A stretch of 64,000 bases of DNA, from assembly GCA_029204225.1 (NCBI GenBank), contig CM055102.1, forward strand, positions 23,717,390 through 23,781,389, read 5' to 3'. Under the pieces are notes generated by a model. That model ran no database searches and was not told the DNA's origin. It saw only the letters and a program-made list of their open reading frames with translations. Made by a program: the position numbers and the translations under genes. Each line of letters opens with the position of its first letter. Within the stretch, counting starts at the first letter, position 1. Positions 9,639-21,683 of the stretch are shown here, one piece after another. Source of the stretch: Diphasiastrum complanatum. Lineage: Eukaryota; Streptophyta; Lycopodiopsida; Lycopodiales; Lycopodiaceae.

Positions 9639-11139
9639 TGTTGGAAATTAAGCCCACAGTTGCCTCCTTAGTGAATCATAACTTAGACAGCCAATTACTT
9701 GAAGAACGTCTACAATGGACTTACGGCTGATCTCCAGCAGAGGGTAACCAATTCCATCATAATTTTAAGTTCAGATGTTAAGTTTAATAACTTGAAGTCA
9801 TTGGAGACTTGGCCATCTTCAAGGACTTCCACAAAACTTGCATTTAGATCAAGTTTGCAGATTTACATTATTTCTGAATAGTCTACAGAAATCGCATTTT
9901 TTGCACTTTCTGAAAACTGCAACACTTACCTTCAACTTCTTCCGTTCAATTATTTTTAGAAGTCAACTTGTTCACAGTTCAAAAGTTTAACTTTTTCAAC
10001 ACCTTCACCTTTTTTCGCATTTTCCCAAAAAAATGCGAAGAGAGAAAAAATTCCATAAGGTCCTCTATTTATAAGAGTTAAATTGTCGCCAATTTTTTAA
10101 GGGCACCTTCAAGTTGTTTTAAAGGTATCTTTGGCTTCTTCGCTTTTTTCCGAAATGCACAAGAGAGTTACTGTTAAGACATCTTCACTTTTCTGAAGGC
10201 ACCTTCAACTTTCTAAGGGCACCTTAAAGTTGTTTTTTAGGTACCTTCGGCAATTTCCCGAAGAACGCGAGAAAGCCAAATTGTTACAGAGATCTTCGCT
10301 TTTCTGAGGGCACCTTCAACTTTCTAAGGGCGTCTAAAATGAACGAGGTTCGTTCTCACGTTATTTCACAAAACACCATGCGAAGTGACAGAGATTTGCG
10401 ACGTCCTCGTCCTCGTCAACGGTCCTGATTTGTTGACCGTATACACTATGTATAGTTGTCACAGAAGCCATATACTTCCAAGTACAATGGCTTTTCCAAT
10501 AAGGTGACAAACATTCAATGCAATTAATCCACTCTTGAAATCTATAAATACATCATCCAAGCACAAATTAGTGTTTGCTCCATCCATGAGACGTATTATT
10601 TGAGCCTCCCAGCTACGCCGTCAAATTTGGTTATAATGGCTATTCGTATTGTGCTTTAGTGTAATATAGCAGCAGCACGTTTTTATCTATGTACAACGTA
10701 GATGAATGCTTGTTGCGATTGAATACACTTTCATTGTTGTTTGATCGCGCTTGTATACTCACTCTGATCAGAACACGGACGTCTACGACTCCTCAGTTTA
10801 TGATCAGACGATGGTTGTCTTTGACGCCTGAGGAACTCACGATATCATACTGCTCTTCCATTTATTTCAGAACTATACTTCACATTGAATCTGATTTCAG
10901 TAGTACCACACACAAACCATCTCTAATCTCTTCGATGGACTGTACTCTTGTTTTAGAGTATGAATTAATTTTTAAGATCTTGTTGGGCAATCAGAACATA
11001 TAAAGTTGTGATTATCTTTAGCATAAGCTGTCTCTTAGACTGTTTTTGCTCCTAGTAGCCGATTAGAACAGGAGATCTGTTCTACAATATTACTGCTTTG
11101 TTCTGCATTCTTGTTCTTCCTTCTACCTTGCCCCCATCA
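9639..11139 (+). repeat. 5' LTR of copia element A
   Basis: It starts TGTTGGAAATTAAGC, the same start as the D1 LTR (read on minus at 56774), and ends ...CCCCCATCA directly before the PBS. Its middle, from about 10457 on, matches the E1 LTR remnant at 53543-54230 in inverted orientation. A TATA-like 'ctatttataagag' lies near 10068. Tandem 'ggcaccttcaactttctaaggg' motifs occur at about 10190-10335. At about 1.5 kb it is longer than the D1 LTR. Confidence 0.82.
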
Positions 11140-11142
11140 GAT

Positions 11143-11154
11143 TGGTATTGGAGC
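11143..11154 (+). other. Degenerate PBS of element A
   Basis: TGGTATTGGAGC, two mismatches from TGGTATCAGAGC, lies three bases after the LTR end. This is the right place for initiator-Met tRNA priming. Confidence 0.75.
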
Positions 11155-11206
11155 ATAGTCCAAATAAACCAAGAGATTAAGTTCGTTCTATTTGTATATT
11201 GTTATC

Positions 11207-11610
11207 ATGTCTCATATAGGTAGCTCTTCATCTTCATCACTCAGTGAAGCTAGAGTCATTGACAAGTTCAATGGTTCTAACTTCTACATTTGGAAGTTGA
11301 AACTTGATAGATAGAGATCTTTGGGATGTAGTAGAAGGTGCAGACTTGAAACCAAAAGATGGTGATCAAGCAAAGGCCTGGAGGATCAAAGATCAGAAGG
11401 CCTTAGCATGTATCACACTCAATATGGCCGACTCCCATATATCTCATGTCACCACGTGCAAAACCTCTAAGGAAGCATTGGACTTGTTATCAAATCTCTA
11501 TGAGACTCATGATGTAACCACGAGATTACATCTTAGAAGAAAGTTCTTTACTCTTAGCATGTCTGATTCTACTACCATCACTTCTCACATCAATAGCTTC
11601 AAGTTCCTGT
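11207..11610 (+). pseudogene. Element A gag, 5' half
   Basis: The ATG at 11207 begins MSHIGSSSSSSLSEARVIDK, followed by the copia gag signature FNGSNFYIWKLKL. Compared with D1, an 11-bp deletion at about 11310 shifts the frame. The rest of the domain continues from 11304 in the next frame (RDLWDVVEGADLK, ISHVTTCKTSKEALDLL, LHLRRKFFTLSMSDS). Coding stops where element B is inserted. Confidence 0.82.
11606..11610. repeat. Target-site duplication CCTGT (left) of element B
   Basis: CCTGT at 11606-11610 is repeated at 17350-17354. Removing element B plus one copy rejoins the two halves of element A's gag without any gap, which confirms the nested insertion. Confidence 0.93.
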
Positions 11611-12267
11611 TGTCAAATTTCAGAGTTTAAGGACTGAATTTGATCTACAAATGATCACAAAGAGTGATTGGTAGCTTGGATCTTGATCTATATCAAGACT
11701 AGCTTCCAAATCTAGCTTCTACTTGACAATCTTTGTGATTCCAAGCAAGAACAATAAAAAATGATAATCCATGGTTTCAAACGTGTGAAGTATAGATACT
11801 GTATGGCCTGATAACAGAGAACTAGTTTACTAAGCATTCATCCACAAAGAAAGTGCTTAAGAGAGTGAAAAAACCAAGATTGCTTCACAAACCAAGATTT
11901 CTCATCATTAGCTCAATAATGGATCCATCATGGATCAAGTACATAATCATCATAATCTCTCTCTAAACTGCATCCAGCACGTGTGGGACAGCTCATTGTA
12001 CTTATCCATATCCACTTTGGATAAGATCTATCAAGTTTGCCACATCATCCATTGGTGGTTTGTGTTGACCTTTCTAGATTCCTACAATCTAGGACCTAAC
12101 TCCTATAATTTAGGAGATGTCATATTAGACTCAAATGAAAGCTAATCAAAATGGATCTGAATATTACAAGTGTCATTTCACACGTGTGGACAGGTCCTCA
12201 CACATGTGGATCCACATAGATGTCAAAAATACATCAAAAACCATGTGAAAATTGCTAAATTCTAACA
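11611..12267 (-). repeat. 3' LTR of element B
   Basis: It is 657 bp, with TG...CA ends on plus. It carries palindromic ACACGTGTG and ACATGTGG boxes near 12180-12215, probably part of the LTR promoter or enhancer. A purine-rich AAATTGAGGCG lies just inside the element on minus, in the polypurine-tract position. Confidence 0.92.
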
Positions 12268-12299
12268 CGCCTCAATTTTTACATGATACAACTATAGTA

Positions 12300-13240
12300 C
12301 ATCTATCTAAAACTCCTAAAGCTGATCTTAATTTGATCTTGAACCTTTTTCCTCGCGAAATGGTGAGCAATCTCTATGTGCTTGCTCCTTGCATGGAATA
12401 TGGGATTGGTTGCTAATGCTTAATTGATTGGTTGTCACAAAATATTATTGGCTGCTCCTCGGCCTCCATGACTTGCAACTCCACCAAAAGCCTCTTCAAC
12501 CATAAGAACTCCTTTGATGTGGATGTTAGTGCCTTGTATTCTGATTTGGTTGAAGATAGAGAAATAGTATCTTGCTTTTTGGAAAGCCAAGACACTATGC
12601 CATTGCAAAGGAGGGTAACAAAAGCACTTATGGACCTCCTATCCACTTTATCACCTGCAAAATCAGCATCCGAATATGCCCTTAAGACAAGATTAGATCC
12701 ATCATATAAAATGCCAAAGTTCTTGGTGGCCGAGATGTACCTCAACACCCTTTTTGCATTTTTCCATTGACAAACCAATGGATTTTGCATAGATTGGCTT
12801 AGTTTACCCACACTATAACTTAGATCTGGCCTCATTATAGTAAGATAGATCAAGGAGCCTACAATTCTCCTATATAGTGTGATGTCCTCAAAGGATGCTT
12901 CCTCATCACTATTGGAAACTTTTACATTTTGCTCCATAGGAGTTTCTACTCCTTTACAATCTTTCATTTCAAACTTTTCTAAAATAGAAGAAGCATATTT
13001 GGATTGACAAATAAAACTCAAATCCTTGCCTCTTGAAACTTCTATTCCTAATATGAAATGAAGATTACCAAGATCCACCATCTTAAACAATGCTACTTTC
13101 ACTTCTTGTATACCATCATGATATTTCCACTAAGGATAATGTCATCTACATACAAAATGAGAATGATGATCTTTCCATCATTGAATCTTATGTACAAAGA
13201 AGGATCATAAGCACTTACAACAAATTTAATAGAGTTCAGA
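12300..13240 (-). pseudogene. Element B reverse-transcriptase end and RNase H
   Basis: The frame contains the RT motif LILYVDDIILS (YVDD at about 13138-13149). It continues through GNLHFILGIEVSRG and GVETPMEQNVKV, then the RNase H motifs YSDADFAGDKVDRRS, SLSSTKSEYKAL and IFCDNQSIK. A one-base insertion near 12415 shifts the frame before the final SKHIEIAHHFAR-like segment. Confidence 0.9.
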
Positions 13241-13634
13241 AAGTATTCAACCTAGAGTACCAAGCTCTAGGTGCTTGCTTAAGCCCATAAAGGCTTCTTA
13301 GCAACAAACACACTTTTTCCTCTTGATCTTCTTTGATGAAGCCCTCGGGTTGCCTCATGAAGATCTCCTCTTCCAAATATCCATTGAGAAATGCATTAGT
13401 CACATCAAATTGAAATAGAGGCCAATTGAAAGTAGTTGCAAGAGAAATAATCAACCTTATGGAAACTAGCTTAGCAACAGGAGCAAAAGTTTCATCAAAA
13501 TCTACTCCCTTGGTTTGCAAGAACCCCTTTGCCACTAGTCTTGCCTTGTGTTTGTTGATGCTCCCATCTTTATTGTACTTCAATCTATAGATCCATTTGC
13601 ACTCAAGTGGTTTTCTTCCATGAGGAAGATCCAC
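13236..13634 (-). pseudogene. Element B reverse transcriptase, N-terminal part
   Basis: It contains the standard copia RT signatures CKWIYRLKYNKDGSINKHKA, VDFDETFAPVAKLVSIR, FDVTNAFLNGYLEEEIFM and LYGLKQAPRAWY. It ends at a frameshift shortly before the YVDD box. Confidence 0.92.
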
Positions 13635-13697
13635 AAGCTTTCATGTATGATTCTCCATAAGAGCATCATACTCCTTTTGCATGGCATCCCTCCATTC

Positions 13698-14237
13698 TTA
13701 TGACTCCATAGCCTCTTCAAAGCAACTTGGCTCATCAAACATAGAAGTTAGAAAAGTGTAAGAGGTAAGTGAATGAAGACCTTCCCTTTGTTCACCTTTG
13801 TCAACATAGGTGTGCCTTGAAGGCTCGGCCTTCCTTCTTGTAGATCTCCTTGGAGTCCTCGGATCTTGAGATGGATCTTCAAGATCTTGATCACATGTAG
13901 GCTTCTCCTCAAACCTTACAAGATCCTTGACATAAGATGGATTAGAAGCTTTCTCATTCAACTTGTAGTAGTTACCTTCGTCAAAAGTAACATCTCTATT
14001 CACTAAAATCTTTTTAGTGATTGGATTATAGACTCTATATCCTTTGCTATTTTCAGCATAACCAACAAAGATCCCTTTTATAGAAGTAGGATCATCTTTT
14101 TTTCTTGTATCTAAAACTTGAAAAACATAGCAAGTAGATCCAAAAATTCTTAGATCTTTAAGATTCGACTTCTTACACAATAGAGCCTCATAAGATGTTA
14201 TGCCTCCAATGGGCTTACATGGCAATCTATTACACAA
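13698..14237 (-). pseudogene. Element B integrase C-terminal region and linker
   Basis: It includes TSYEALLCKKSNLKDLRIFG and IKGIFVGYAENSKGYRVYNP, the conserved C-terminal part of copia integrases, followed by a variable acidic/basic linker to the reverse transcriptase. A stop separates it from the RT frame. Confidence 0.88.
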
Positions 14238-14239
14238 AT

Positions 14240-14864
14240 AAGTTGCACAAATAATAGCCTCCCCCCAAAAAGACTTAGGTAGGATTCATCTAACCTCAAA
14301 GCCTTTGCACACTTATAAAGTGTTCTATTCATCCTCTTGGCTATACCATTTTGTTGAGGACTATAAGTACATGTAAGCTCTCTTTTAATCCATTGGATTT
14401 ACAAAACTCTATCATCTTGGTGGAGATATACTCTCCACCATTATCACTCCTCAATAGTTTAATTCTAGCATCAAGTTGATTTTCAACTAGAGTTTTGAAC
14501 TTAACAAAAGCTTCAAACACTTTACTTTTGAATCCAAAAGTTCAATCCAAGTGTATCTAGAGTAATCATCAATAAAAGATACATACATAGATGCACCTCC
14601 ATTAGATTCTTGAGAAAAAGAGTGCACATCACTATGAATGAGATCTAATGCTTTTGTAGATCTAGTGGAAGAGTTATCAAAAGGTAGCTTGTGTGCCTTT
14701 GAGAGGTTACAAGCTTCACATCTTTTTCCACACTTTGAGAGTGTCTTTGGAAGGCCGAGAGCAAGATCCTTGGTACATAGCATCTCCATAGATTTGAAGT
14801 TGGGGTGGCCCAACCTCTTGTGCCAAAGCTCCACTTGATTGAGCTCCTCCTTCACCATGTTCAC
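14240..14864 (-). pseudogene. Element B integrase core
   Basis: The HHCC-type N-terminal region is seen as WHKRLGHPNFKSM and CEACNLSKAHKLPF. The core starts LIHSDVHSF and continues FIDDYSRYTW, retaining the first catalytic Asp. It is frameshifted near 14490. The third catalytic region lies in the degraded segment 14240-14480. Confidence 0.88.
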
Positions 14865-14892
14865 ACTTCCAAGAAAAACATTAGAATCTAGC

Positions 14893-16064
14893 TTAAAAAG
14901 CCTTCCTTGCTTGAATCCCTTTACAATGCATCATTATGGAGCAAACACCTTGCTTAATATGGACATCTAAGCCATCATCCATCAATTGTCCTACACTTAA
15001 CAAATTCTTAGTGAGTGTAGGAACTCCATCTATTCTACATTCTTGATCACTTGTTGTTAGAATAGACTTTTTACAACCTACAAAAGGTACAAGAGTTGAG
15101 AAAAAATCCTTTTGGAATGTCATGTGAGAACTAGCCCCACTATCAATCCACCATGTGTCATTGGAGTAGCTCTTGGATGTTGATGTAGAAGCCATCAAGG
15201 ATGAATCCACTTCATCCTCATCTTCCTCAAGAGTGAGGTTGCCTTGTTTGCTCTCTCCTTGTGCATTCTTCTTCTTGAAACACTCGGCTGCAAAGTGTCC
15301 CTTCTTTCCACAAAAGAAGCACTTGAGTTTGGCTTTGTTCTTCTTTCCACCTTTAGAGCTTGATGGTTGATCATCACTCTTGGTCTCCTTGTGTTGGATC
15401 TTCTTCTTTGACTTTGCCTTTCCTTTGCTTGAGAAGTTGGCCTTCTCATCACCATCATGCAACTTCAAGGATCCAATCATTTGCTTGACATGAAGGATTC
15501 TACTCTCCTCGGCCACAAGCACACTATGGAGCTTGTCAATGGAAGGTAGTGCATCTTGAATAGCAAAGCTTTGTACAAGATTGGAGAACTCATCTCCAAG
15601 ACCATTCAAAATGATTTGAACAAGTTCATCATCATGAATATCCTCACTAATGATGGAAAGTTCTTTATTGAGAGATTTTATTCTCAAGACATACTCTTGA
15701 GAACTCTCATCACTCCCTCTAATGCTTTGAAGAACTTTATTTCTTATCATAAGCACTCTAGAGGTATTTTTGGATTTATAAATCCCTTTAAGATAGTCCC
15801 ATGCCTCCTTGGTCGAGGTACAAGATGTCAATTCCTTTAGAAGTTCATTACTAACATTCATTTTTAGGCAATGTAATGCTAGTCTAGCTATCCTTTTGTA
15901 CCTCAATAGATCTTGCCCTCCTTGAGGTTCTTCTTCCTCTCCTATGACAAGATCATACATATCTTGGAGCACAAGTAGTGACTTCATTCTTACTTTCCAA
16001 GTTGAATAATTATTAGAATTCAACTTTCACTAGCCTCAAGAAGATAGGCTCCAATTGAACCCAT
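14893..16064 (-). pseudogene. Element B gag and protease
   Basis: Gag has the UBN2-type pattern STWKVRMKSLL, RIARLALHCLKMNVSNEL, STKEAWDYLKGIY and LNGLGDEFSNLVQSF. A Lys-rich region and the zinc knuckle CFFCGKKGHFAAEC (about 15280-15321) follow. The protease motif TWWIDSGASSHMT is at about 15121-15160, then the GVPTLTKNLLSVGQL region. The likely start is the ATG at 16064 (MGSIGAYLLEASE), followed by a one-base frameshift into the long frame that runs from 16023. Confidence 0.9.
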
Positions 16065-16670
16065 TCTATCTAGTTACAAGTACAACAAATGTACTATTCA
16101 AAGGCTCTCCCTTCTCTCTTTCTCAAAATTTAGCTACAATGCTACTCTCTTGAATCTCAAAGATTCAAGAAGCAAGATCTATAATGATCTTAAACTCAAA
16201 AAGACTTGGAAAAATGAATTCTACACAATCTATTCAATTTAGAAGCTTGGATTTGACTCTTGGAAGTGCCAATGCCTTCCTATGGTGTTTAGAATGGTTT
16301 TAATTTCACTTTTGAACTAAAAAACATAAGCCTCAAACTCACTCTCAATGGTTTGGAGGTTTAATAAGCTTCTAACAACTTTCAATCATCAAATCTATAA
16401 TGGAAACAATTTTCATAAGCACATCACTAGTTTCACTCTTCACAACTTGTTTTGAAGCTCAAATACTGAAAAAACACAAAGTTTTGGTGAAAGTACAACT
16501 CCAGCAGCCTCTCACACGTGTGAGAAGTACATCTGAACTTTACACACTAATCTGAACCTCAACATTGCAAGTAAACTATTAGAAAAGGTCGCCCTCCTTC
16601 AAAATGAATCTAGCACCAATGCTTTCACCAAAATGAAGGTTTTTGGATCATCAACTAAGCTCTTTGACTT
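16065..16670 (-). other. Leader of element B between PBS and gag
   Basis: About 600 bp without coding capacity lie between the PBS and the gag start. An ACACGTGTG box lies near 16515. Confidence 0.6.
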
Positions 16671-16683
16671 GGCTCTGATACCA
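16671..16683 (-). other. PBS of element B
   Basis: TGGTATCAGAGCC on the minus strand is immediately adjacent to the LTR end TTTGACA. It is a perfect initiator-Met type primer site. Confidence 0.92.
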
Positions 16684-17349
16684 TGTCAAATTTCAAAGTT
16701 TAAGGACTGAGTTTGATCTATAAATGATCACAAAGAGTGATTGGTAGCTTGGGATCTTGATCCATATCAAGACTAGCTTCCAAATCTAGCTTCTACTTGA
16801 CAACCTTTGTGATTCCAAGCAAGAACAATCAAAAATGATGATCCACGGCTTCACACGTGTGAAGTACAGCTACTGTACGGCATTATAATAGAAAAATAGT
16901 TTACTAAACATTTACTAAGCATTCATTCACAAAGAAAGTGCTTAAGAGAGTGAAAAAACCACGATTGCTTCACAAACCAAGATTTCTCATTATTAGCTCA
17001 ATAATGGATCCATCATGGATCAAGTACATAATCATCATAATCTCTCTCTAAGCTATATCCAGCATGTGTGGGACAGCTCATTGTACGTATCCATATCACT
17101 TTGGATAAGATCTATCAAGTTTGCCACATCATCCATTGGTGGTTTGTGTTGACATTCTAGATTCCTACAATCAAGGACCTAACTCCTATAATTCAGGAGA
17201 TGTCAATTAGACTCAAATGAAAGCTAATTAAAATGGATCTGAATATTCCAAGTGTCATTTCACACGTGTGGACAGGTCCTCACATGTGTGGATCCACATA
17301 GATGTCAAAAATACATCAAAAACCATGTGAAAATTGCTAAATTCTAAAA
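16684..17349 (-). repeat. 5' LTR of element B
   Basis: This 666-bp LTR aligns to 11611-12267 along its full length with many transitions and a few small indels. Its terminal CA is mutated (TTCTAAAA on plus). The CCTGT duplication follows immediately. Confidence 0.92.
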
Positions 17350-17830
17350 CCTGTAAGATCAGTTATCAGCTGTAGGATGTTCTATTCAAGATGATGATGC
17401 CATTATGACCTTGCTTTCTTCTCTTCCAAAGTCCTATAAGCACTTTGTGGTGATGATCTCCACACAACCGGACCTCACCCTTCAAAAGGTGATTGGTCAT
17501 CTTCTTCAAGAAGAAATGCAAAGAAAGACTAGCAGCCTGTCCATCAAAGACAAATCCATGGCTCTATACACCAAGAAGAAAGATCATTCAAAGGGCCAGA
17601 ATCAGGTGCAGCAGCAATAGCAGAAGCCTCACGCTCAGACTCAACATGGTGGATCGCGGAAGAAGCTCTTCTGCAGATATTGCAAAAGAGCTAATCACGA
17701 CATCAAGGAGTGTCACATCAAGATCTACAACGAGGCAAAGAAACAGCAACAACAGCAACAACCAGACTCCTCCAACACGGCGGACTTCAAGGATCAAGAC
17801 ACACATTTGTTAATGGCTTACAACAACAAC
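17350..17830 (+). pseudogene. Element A gag, 3' half with zinc knuckle
   Basis: It resumes exactly after element B with a TAA and then DQLSAVGCSIQDDDAIMT, followed by LLSSLPKSYKHFVVMIS and TLQKVIGHLLQEEM. The zinc knuckle CRYCKRANHDIKEC is intact, although a TAG lies before it. A poly-Gln run follows (about 17735-17765). The TAA sits at the same codon in D1. Confidence 0.85.
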
Positions 17831-18976
17831 AATGAAGATTGTGATAGCTGGTACCTGGACAACGGCGCTACCCCAGCACATGGCCTCTCGCAAGGAATGG
17901 TTTACGGAGTACACAGCTTATAGCAGAGACCAATTTATCTACCTTGGAGATTCTAGCACCATACGCGTGGAAGGCAAAGGAGCAGTGAAGATCAGCTTCA
18001 ACAACGATCTGTCCATTTGTGTTCCTAATGTCCTTCATATTCCTCAGTTGTCAAAGAACATGTTATCAGTCTATAAGATTACTGATGAGGGCTACATTGT
18101 TACCTTCTCATCTGAGGAGTGTACAATATTCGAGGAAGATACTCCTCTAACTACATGCACTAGAGTCGGGAACCTTTATGTACTCTCTAATTCAATTGCA
18201 TTAGCTAGTATCTCTAATGAAAATGTAAACGACAGTGGTGTTCTGTGGCATAGTCGATTTGAACACGTGAATAGAATATCACTTTCTTATACGCTTTGTA
18301 ATATTTTAGTTGATGGTTTGAATTTCTTGTCTTCATTAGATAGGAAATCTTTCTTTTGTGAATCATGCATCTATGGGAAGCACTCTAGAAGCAAGTTTCT
18401 AAAATCACATTCCATCAAATCAAAGCATGTATTAGATCTTGTACATAGCAATCTCTATGGTCCAATGCCAACTCCATCCTTAGGAGATGCAGTCTATTTT
18501 ATCACTTTCATAGATGATTACTCTACCTACAGTCATGTTCACTAAGCACAAATCTGAAGCCTTTGAATGCTTCAGGAGATTCAAGGCCATGGCTGAGACA
18601 CAAACGTCTAGGAAAGTGAAGGCACTCCGAACTGATAATACATCTCCAATGAGATGTCCGACTACCTGGCTGAACATGGCATCAAAAGACAGTTCACTAC
18701 TTCCTATTCACCTCAACAGCGAAATTGCAGAAAGGAAGAACCGAACTCTTCTCAAGTCAACCATATCAATGCTACATCAAGCACACCTACCTGCGAAGTT
18801 CTGGACAGAAGCTACTGCCACAACCTGTTACATGTAGAACAGATCCAGCACCAAAGTCGTCAACAACAAAACTCCTTATGAAGTTTGGCATGGGCACAAG
18901 CCCAGTGTCAGCCAGTTAAAAATCTTTAGTTGTATATGTTTTGTTCACATTCCTAAACAGCTTAGGAAGAAACTTG
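17831..18976 (+). pseudogene. Element A protease and truncated integrase
   Basis: The protease signature reads WYLDNGAT (17849-17872), so the usual DSG is DNG. One extra C then shifts the frame. After the GAG-pre-integrase region (VLHIPQLSKNMLSV, LWHSRFEHVN, CESCIYGKHSRSKF) the integrase core begins LDLVHSNLYGPMPTPSLGDA, with Asn where copia integrases have the catalytic Asp. Further frameshifts follow, and the match to D1 ends at about 18976 (KQLRKKL). Confidence 0.85.
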
Positions 18977-20855
18977 CATAATAAATCGGATAGCTTTTTC
19001 TAGCATCATCTTTTTGACTAAGTACTATTTCCATTACAAAAGAGGAAGTGTCAACATATACATGAAATATTTATGTCCAATCAGTTGGTCTCAATACTAG
19101 TGCCAATGATTAAAAAAATAATTCAAATAATTTTTTGCATTTTTTAAACCTTATTAGATCAACATTTCTTCCTTGGCAACTTTGAAAGAGGTGATGCTAT
19201 GATTGCATAGTTAAAAAATGAGATTTCAATAATATTCAACATGATCAAAAAATTCTTGAAGTTCTTTTAAAAGTTTTAGGTGGTAGTAATATAGAAATAA
19301 TCTTGACTCTATTTTGATCGAAATCAATTCCTCTGATCGATATTCAACATTCAAACAAAATACTCTCAAACATATTGTAATAACATTTTTTGTAATGCAA
19401 ATATATAGATGTATTTTTGCATCTTTGCAAAATCTATTTCAACTAAGACCTTTTGAAAAAGTATATACACACACCTATAAATATTTACATGGCTTTTCTA
19501 AGAAAATTGTAAACATGGTAGTCATCATTCTTTGAAAATTCGATAGACTATTACACCAATTCAATCCAAAGGCATATTGGTGTAATCAAAAGTACTTCAC
19601 TTTGTTGTAAATGAAGGTTCGGATTAATCTTCATTCTAGATATTAATTTGATTATATCCTAAAAGTTCATCTAAAAAATCTACATTTCTCATGACTAGCA
19701 ATTCTATTAAAATTAAAATCTATAAAATGCGAAGAATAATGATCATCTCTAGTGGCAGCATTCAGCTTGTTGAAGTCCTAACTTTGACCTTACATGTGTT
19801 TTTTGTAGGTATGAAAATAATATGTGATACTCATTCAGTGCTTCATATTAGATCAACTATATATGTAGGGATGTTTGGGCAACATTCAACTACTGCTTGC
19901 ATTATGTAGCATCAAGTGCTCAATTTCAAGCATTCGCCTAATTTTCAATCCAATTCGTGTGGTCTAAGAGATTGGGGGGCTATTCTTAAGCAATAGTTTG
20001 AACATGTACCATTTGAGCTTGTGCAAGGGCAAACCAAGTTTTATATTGCCAAAATATCAAATACATGAGCTCCTTTTACAAGTAGCTTCAACATGCACCA
20101 TTTCAATTCATGCATGCAGAAGATTTAGAATAGGTGGTACAAGGGCAAACTTGTCACAAAAGGAGTTTTGAGGACCTTGAATAGATATACCATGAACTAC
20201 ATGCATGAGAGGTTGCACACTACCAAATCTATCTTGATCAATTCGGATTTTTATGAGCTACCAAAAAAGACTTGAATCTGGAAAAGAGCCCTTGTACACA
20301 AAAAATAATCATCATCCAAAGGCAAGCAAGTTTCATATCCTTGAAAACACTAAATAAATCTCATTAGACACCTTGCTCTCAGATAGAGAGAGAATAGACC
20401 AAAAGTATGCAACTCAAAAATTGATGAACTCTCAAAAAAGTTCACAAGTACAATGAGACTCCACATCCATATAGAGGTAGCTCGAGCTCCTACTCAATAA
20501 GGCATGTAGTCACCTCTAAACATGATTAGATCTATGATTTGCACCTCAAATTTTGATTGGACCCCAAAAGTCAATGTGATCATGAATTTGACCTATGGAG
20601 CACTACTTGCCAGTTTGCACTTCTACAATTTATGACATGTGACAACACCCCCTTGTAGACAGTCTGAACTCTCGCAGAACCTTTGCATAGCAGTCAAATC
20701 ACCTTCTGAACTCTCACAGACTTCCCTGAGGTCTTAGAATTTTGTGAAGAAGGTGCCTGCCAGAATTTGGGTGGAACTGAACACGGGAAAGTGGATTTCA
20801 CCTAATACGCAAGTTATTCTAAAGCATGAATTGGCTAATGCAAACAGGCCTACTA
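18977..20855. other. No recognisable gene; AT-rich, probably old retroelement debris
   Basis: No long open frame or protein motif is visible on either strand. A few phrases recur within the stretch, for example a 'ccatttgagcttg(t)gca' segment near 20010 and a similar one near 20100. They point to an ancient decayed repeat that I cannot classify. Confidence 0.4.
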
Positions 20856-20945
20856 CTCACACGTGGGAACATGCTCCACATGTGTGATTTACATATGTAC
20901 ATCAAAATGTAAAATGATCAAGCTAAATTTTGCATAATTTTCACA
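20856..20945 (-). repeat. End of a B-type LTR
   Basis: The order of CACACGTG box, ACATGTGTG box, 'acat..atgtacatcaaaa' and terminal '...attttcaca', followed by a CTCCTCAAAA pyrimidine tract, matches the right end of element B's LTR and its polypurine tract at 12178-12280. It is a decayed relative. Its opposite end was not found. Confidence 0.5.
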
Positions 20946-21609
20946 CTCCTCAAAATATAGCTTGATAAGTGTGCCAGTTCTCTCCAAAACTTAAGTAGCT
21001 TCTCAAGTGGATCCTCTGCATTGTTGGACCCTTTCCATGCCTCCCTAAATCGGTGCCATCAAGAGGGCCAAGAAGGGGTTTGGATCTCCAACCGAGTGAG
21101 CATCGTGTGTAGTAACGGGCTTCGATCCAAAGGGGAGAGGGTTACACTACGTAGTAGAGATGGAGATCTAAGCCAACTAAGGGTGTCAAGCTTAGTTTTG
21201 GATCTAAAAGTAGAATGGCTTAGATTGTGGGGTTAGTTTCATGCTTCTTTTCTTGTCTTTTTGGGTTTCTTTGTGTTGTTTTGATCCTCTTCTTGGATCT
21301 TGGTTTCTTGGCTTATCTAGGCATCATTGGCTCTAGATCTTCTCACGAGGTTGATCTTCTCAAGGGAGGTGAACAATGGAAAGTGAAACGTCCTAATGAT
21401 CTCTCCAAAGGGGATTTCTAAGACTCATTTTGCTTGAGTGTGGATTTTGTGGATTAGTTTTGAAAACTATGGATGAAAGCAAGTGCTAATGATCATTCTT
21501 GATTGTGATAGCTTAATTAACAAAACCATAACATGCATTCATCATCCACAATAATCACACACAAGAAAAATATGAGGACTTCACACAAATGCAAGAATGG
21601 AAGGAGGAG

Positions 21610-21612
<3 letters not shown>
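20946..21612. other. No recognisable gene
   Basis: By position after a B-type LTR end this would be internal retroelement sequence. I see no RNase H or reverse-transcriptase motif. Confidence 0.35.

Positions 21613-21680
<68 letters not shown>
21613..21680. repeat. (CT)34 microsatellite
   Basis: An uninterrupted run of 34 CT units, followed by an imperfect CT-rich tail. Confidence 0.98.

Positions 21681-21683
<3 letters not shown>

Larger units (their letters stand above)
11611..17349 (-). mobile_element. Ty1/copia element B, nearly full length, nested in element A
   Basis: The LTRs are 11611-12267 and 16684-17349, starting TGTCAAATTTC and ending TTCTAACA (left) or TTCTAAAA (right) as read on plus. 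The PBS TGGTATCAGAGCC abuts the right LTR at 16671-16683. On the minus strand the order is gag, protease, integrase, reverse transcriptase and RNase H, which is the copia order. All domains are present but split by frameshifts, so the copy is inactive. It is a different lineage from A, D1 and E1. The LTR pair has diverged visibly, mostly by transitions, so the insertion is not recent. Confidence 0.95.
9639..18976 (+). mobile_element. Ty1/copia element A, 3'-truncated, carrying nested element B
   Basis: The 5' LTR is 9639-11139 and a degenerate PBS follows at 11143. Gag starts at 11207, is interrupted at 11611-17349 by element B, and resumes at 17355. Protease and the integrase N-terminal part follow, until homology stops near 18976 inside the integrase/linker. 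Reverse transcriptase, RNase H and the 3' LTR are missing. It is close to D1 and E1 in coding sequence and LTR. Defects include an 11-bp deletion in early gag, a TAA in gag, a frameshift after the protease motif and stops in integrase. Confidence 0.88.

Noticed and set aside
10457-10462. TGTCAC as the start of element A's LTR
   Set aside because: It is where homology to the E1 remnant begins. The D1 LTR start TGTTGGAAATTAAGC is found at 9639, and the intervening sequence also matches D1, so the LTR is longer and E1 is internally deleted.
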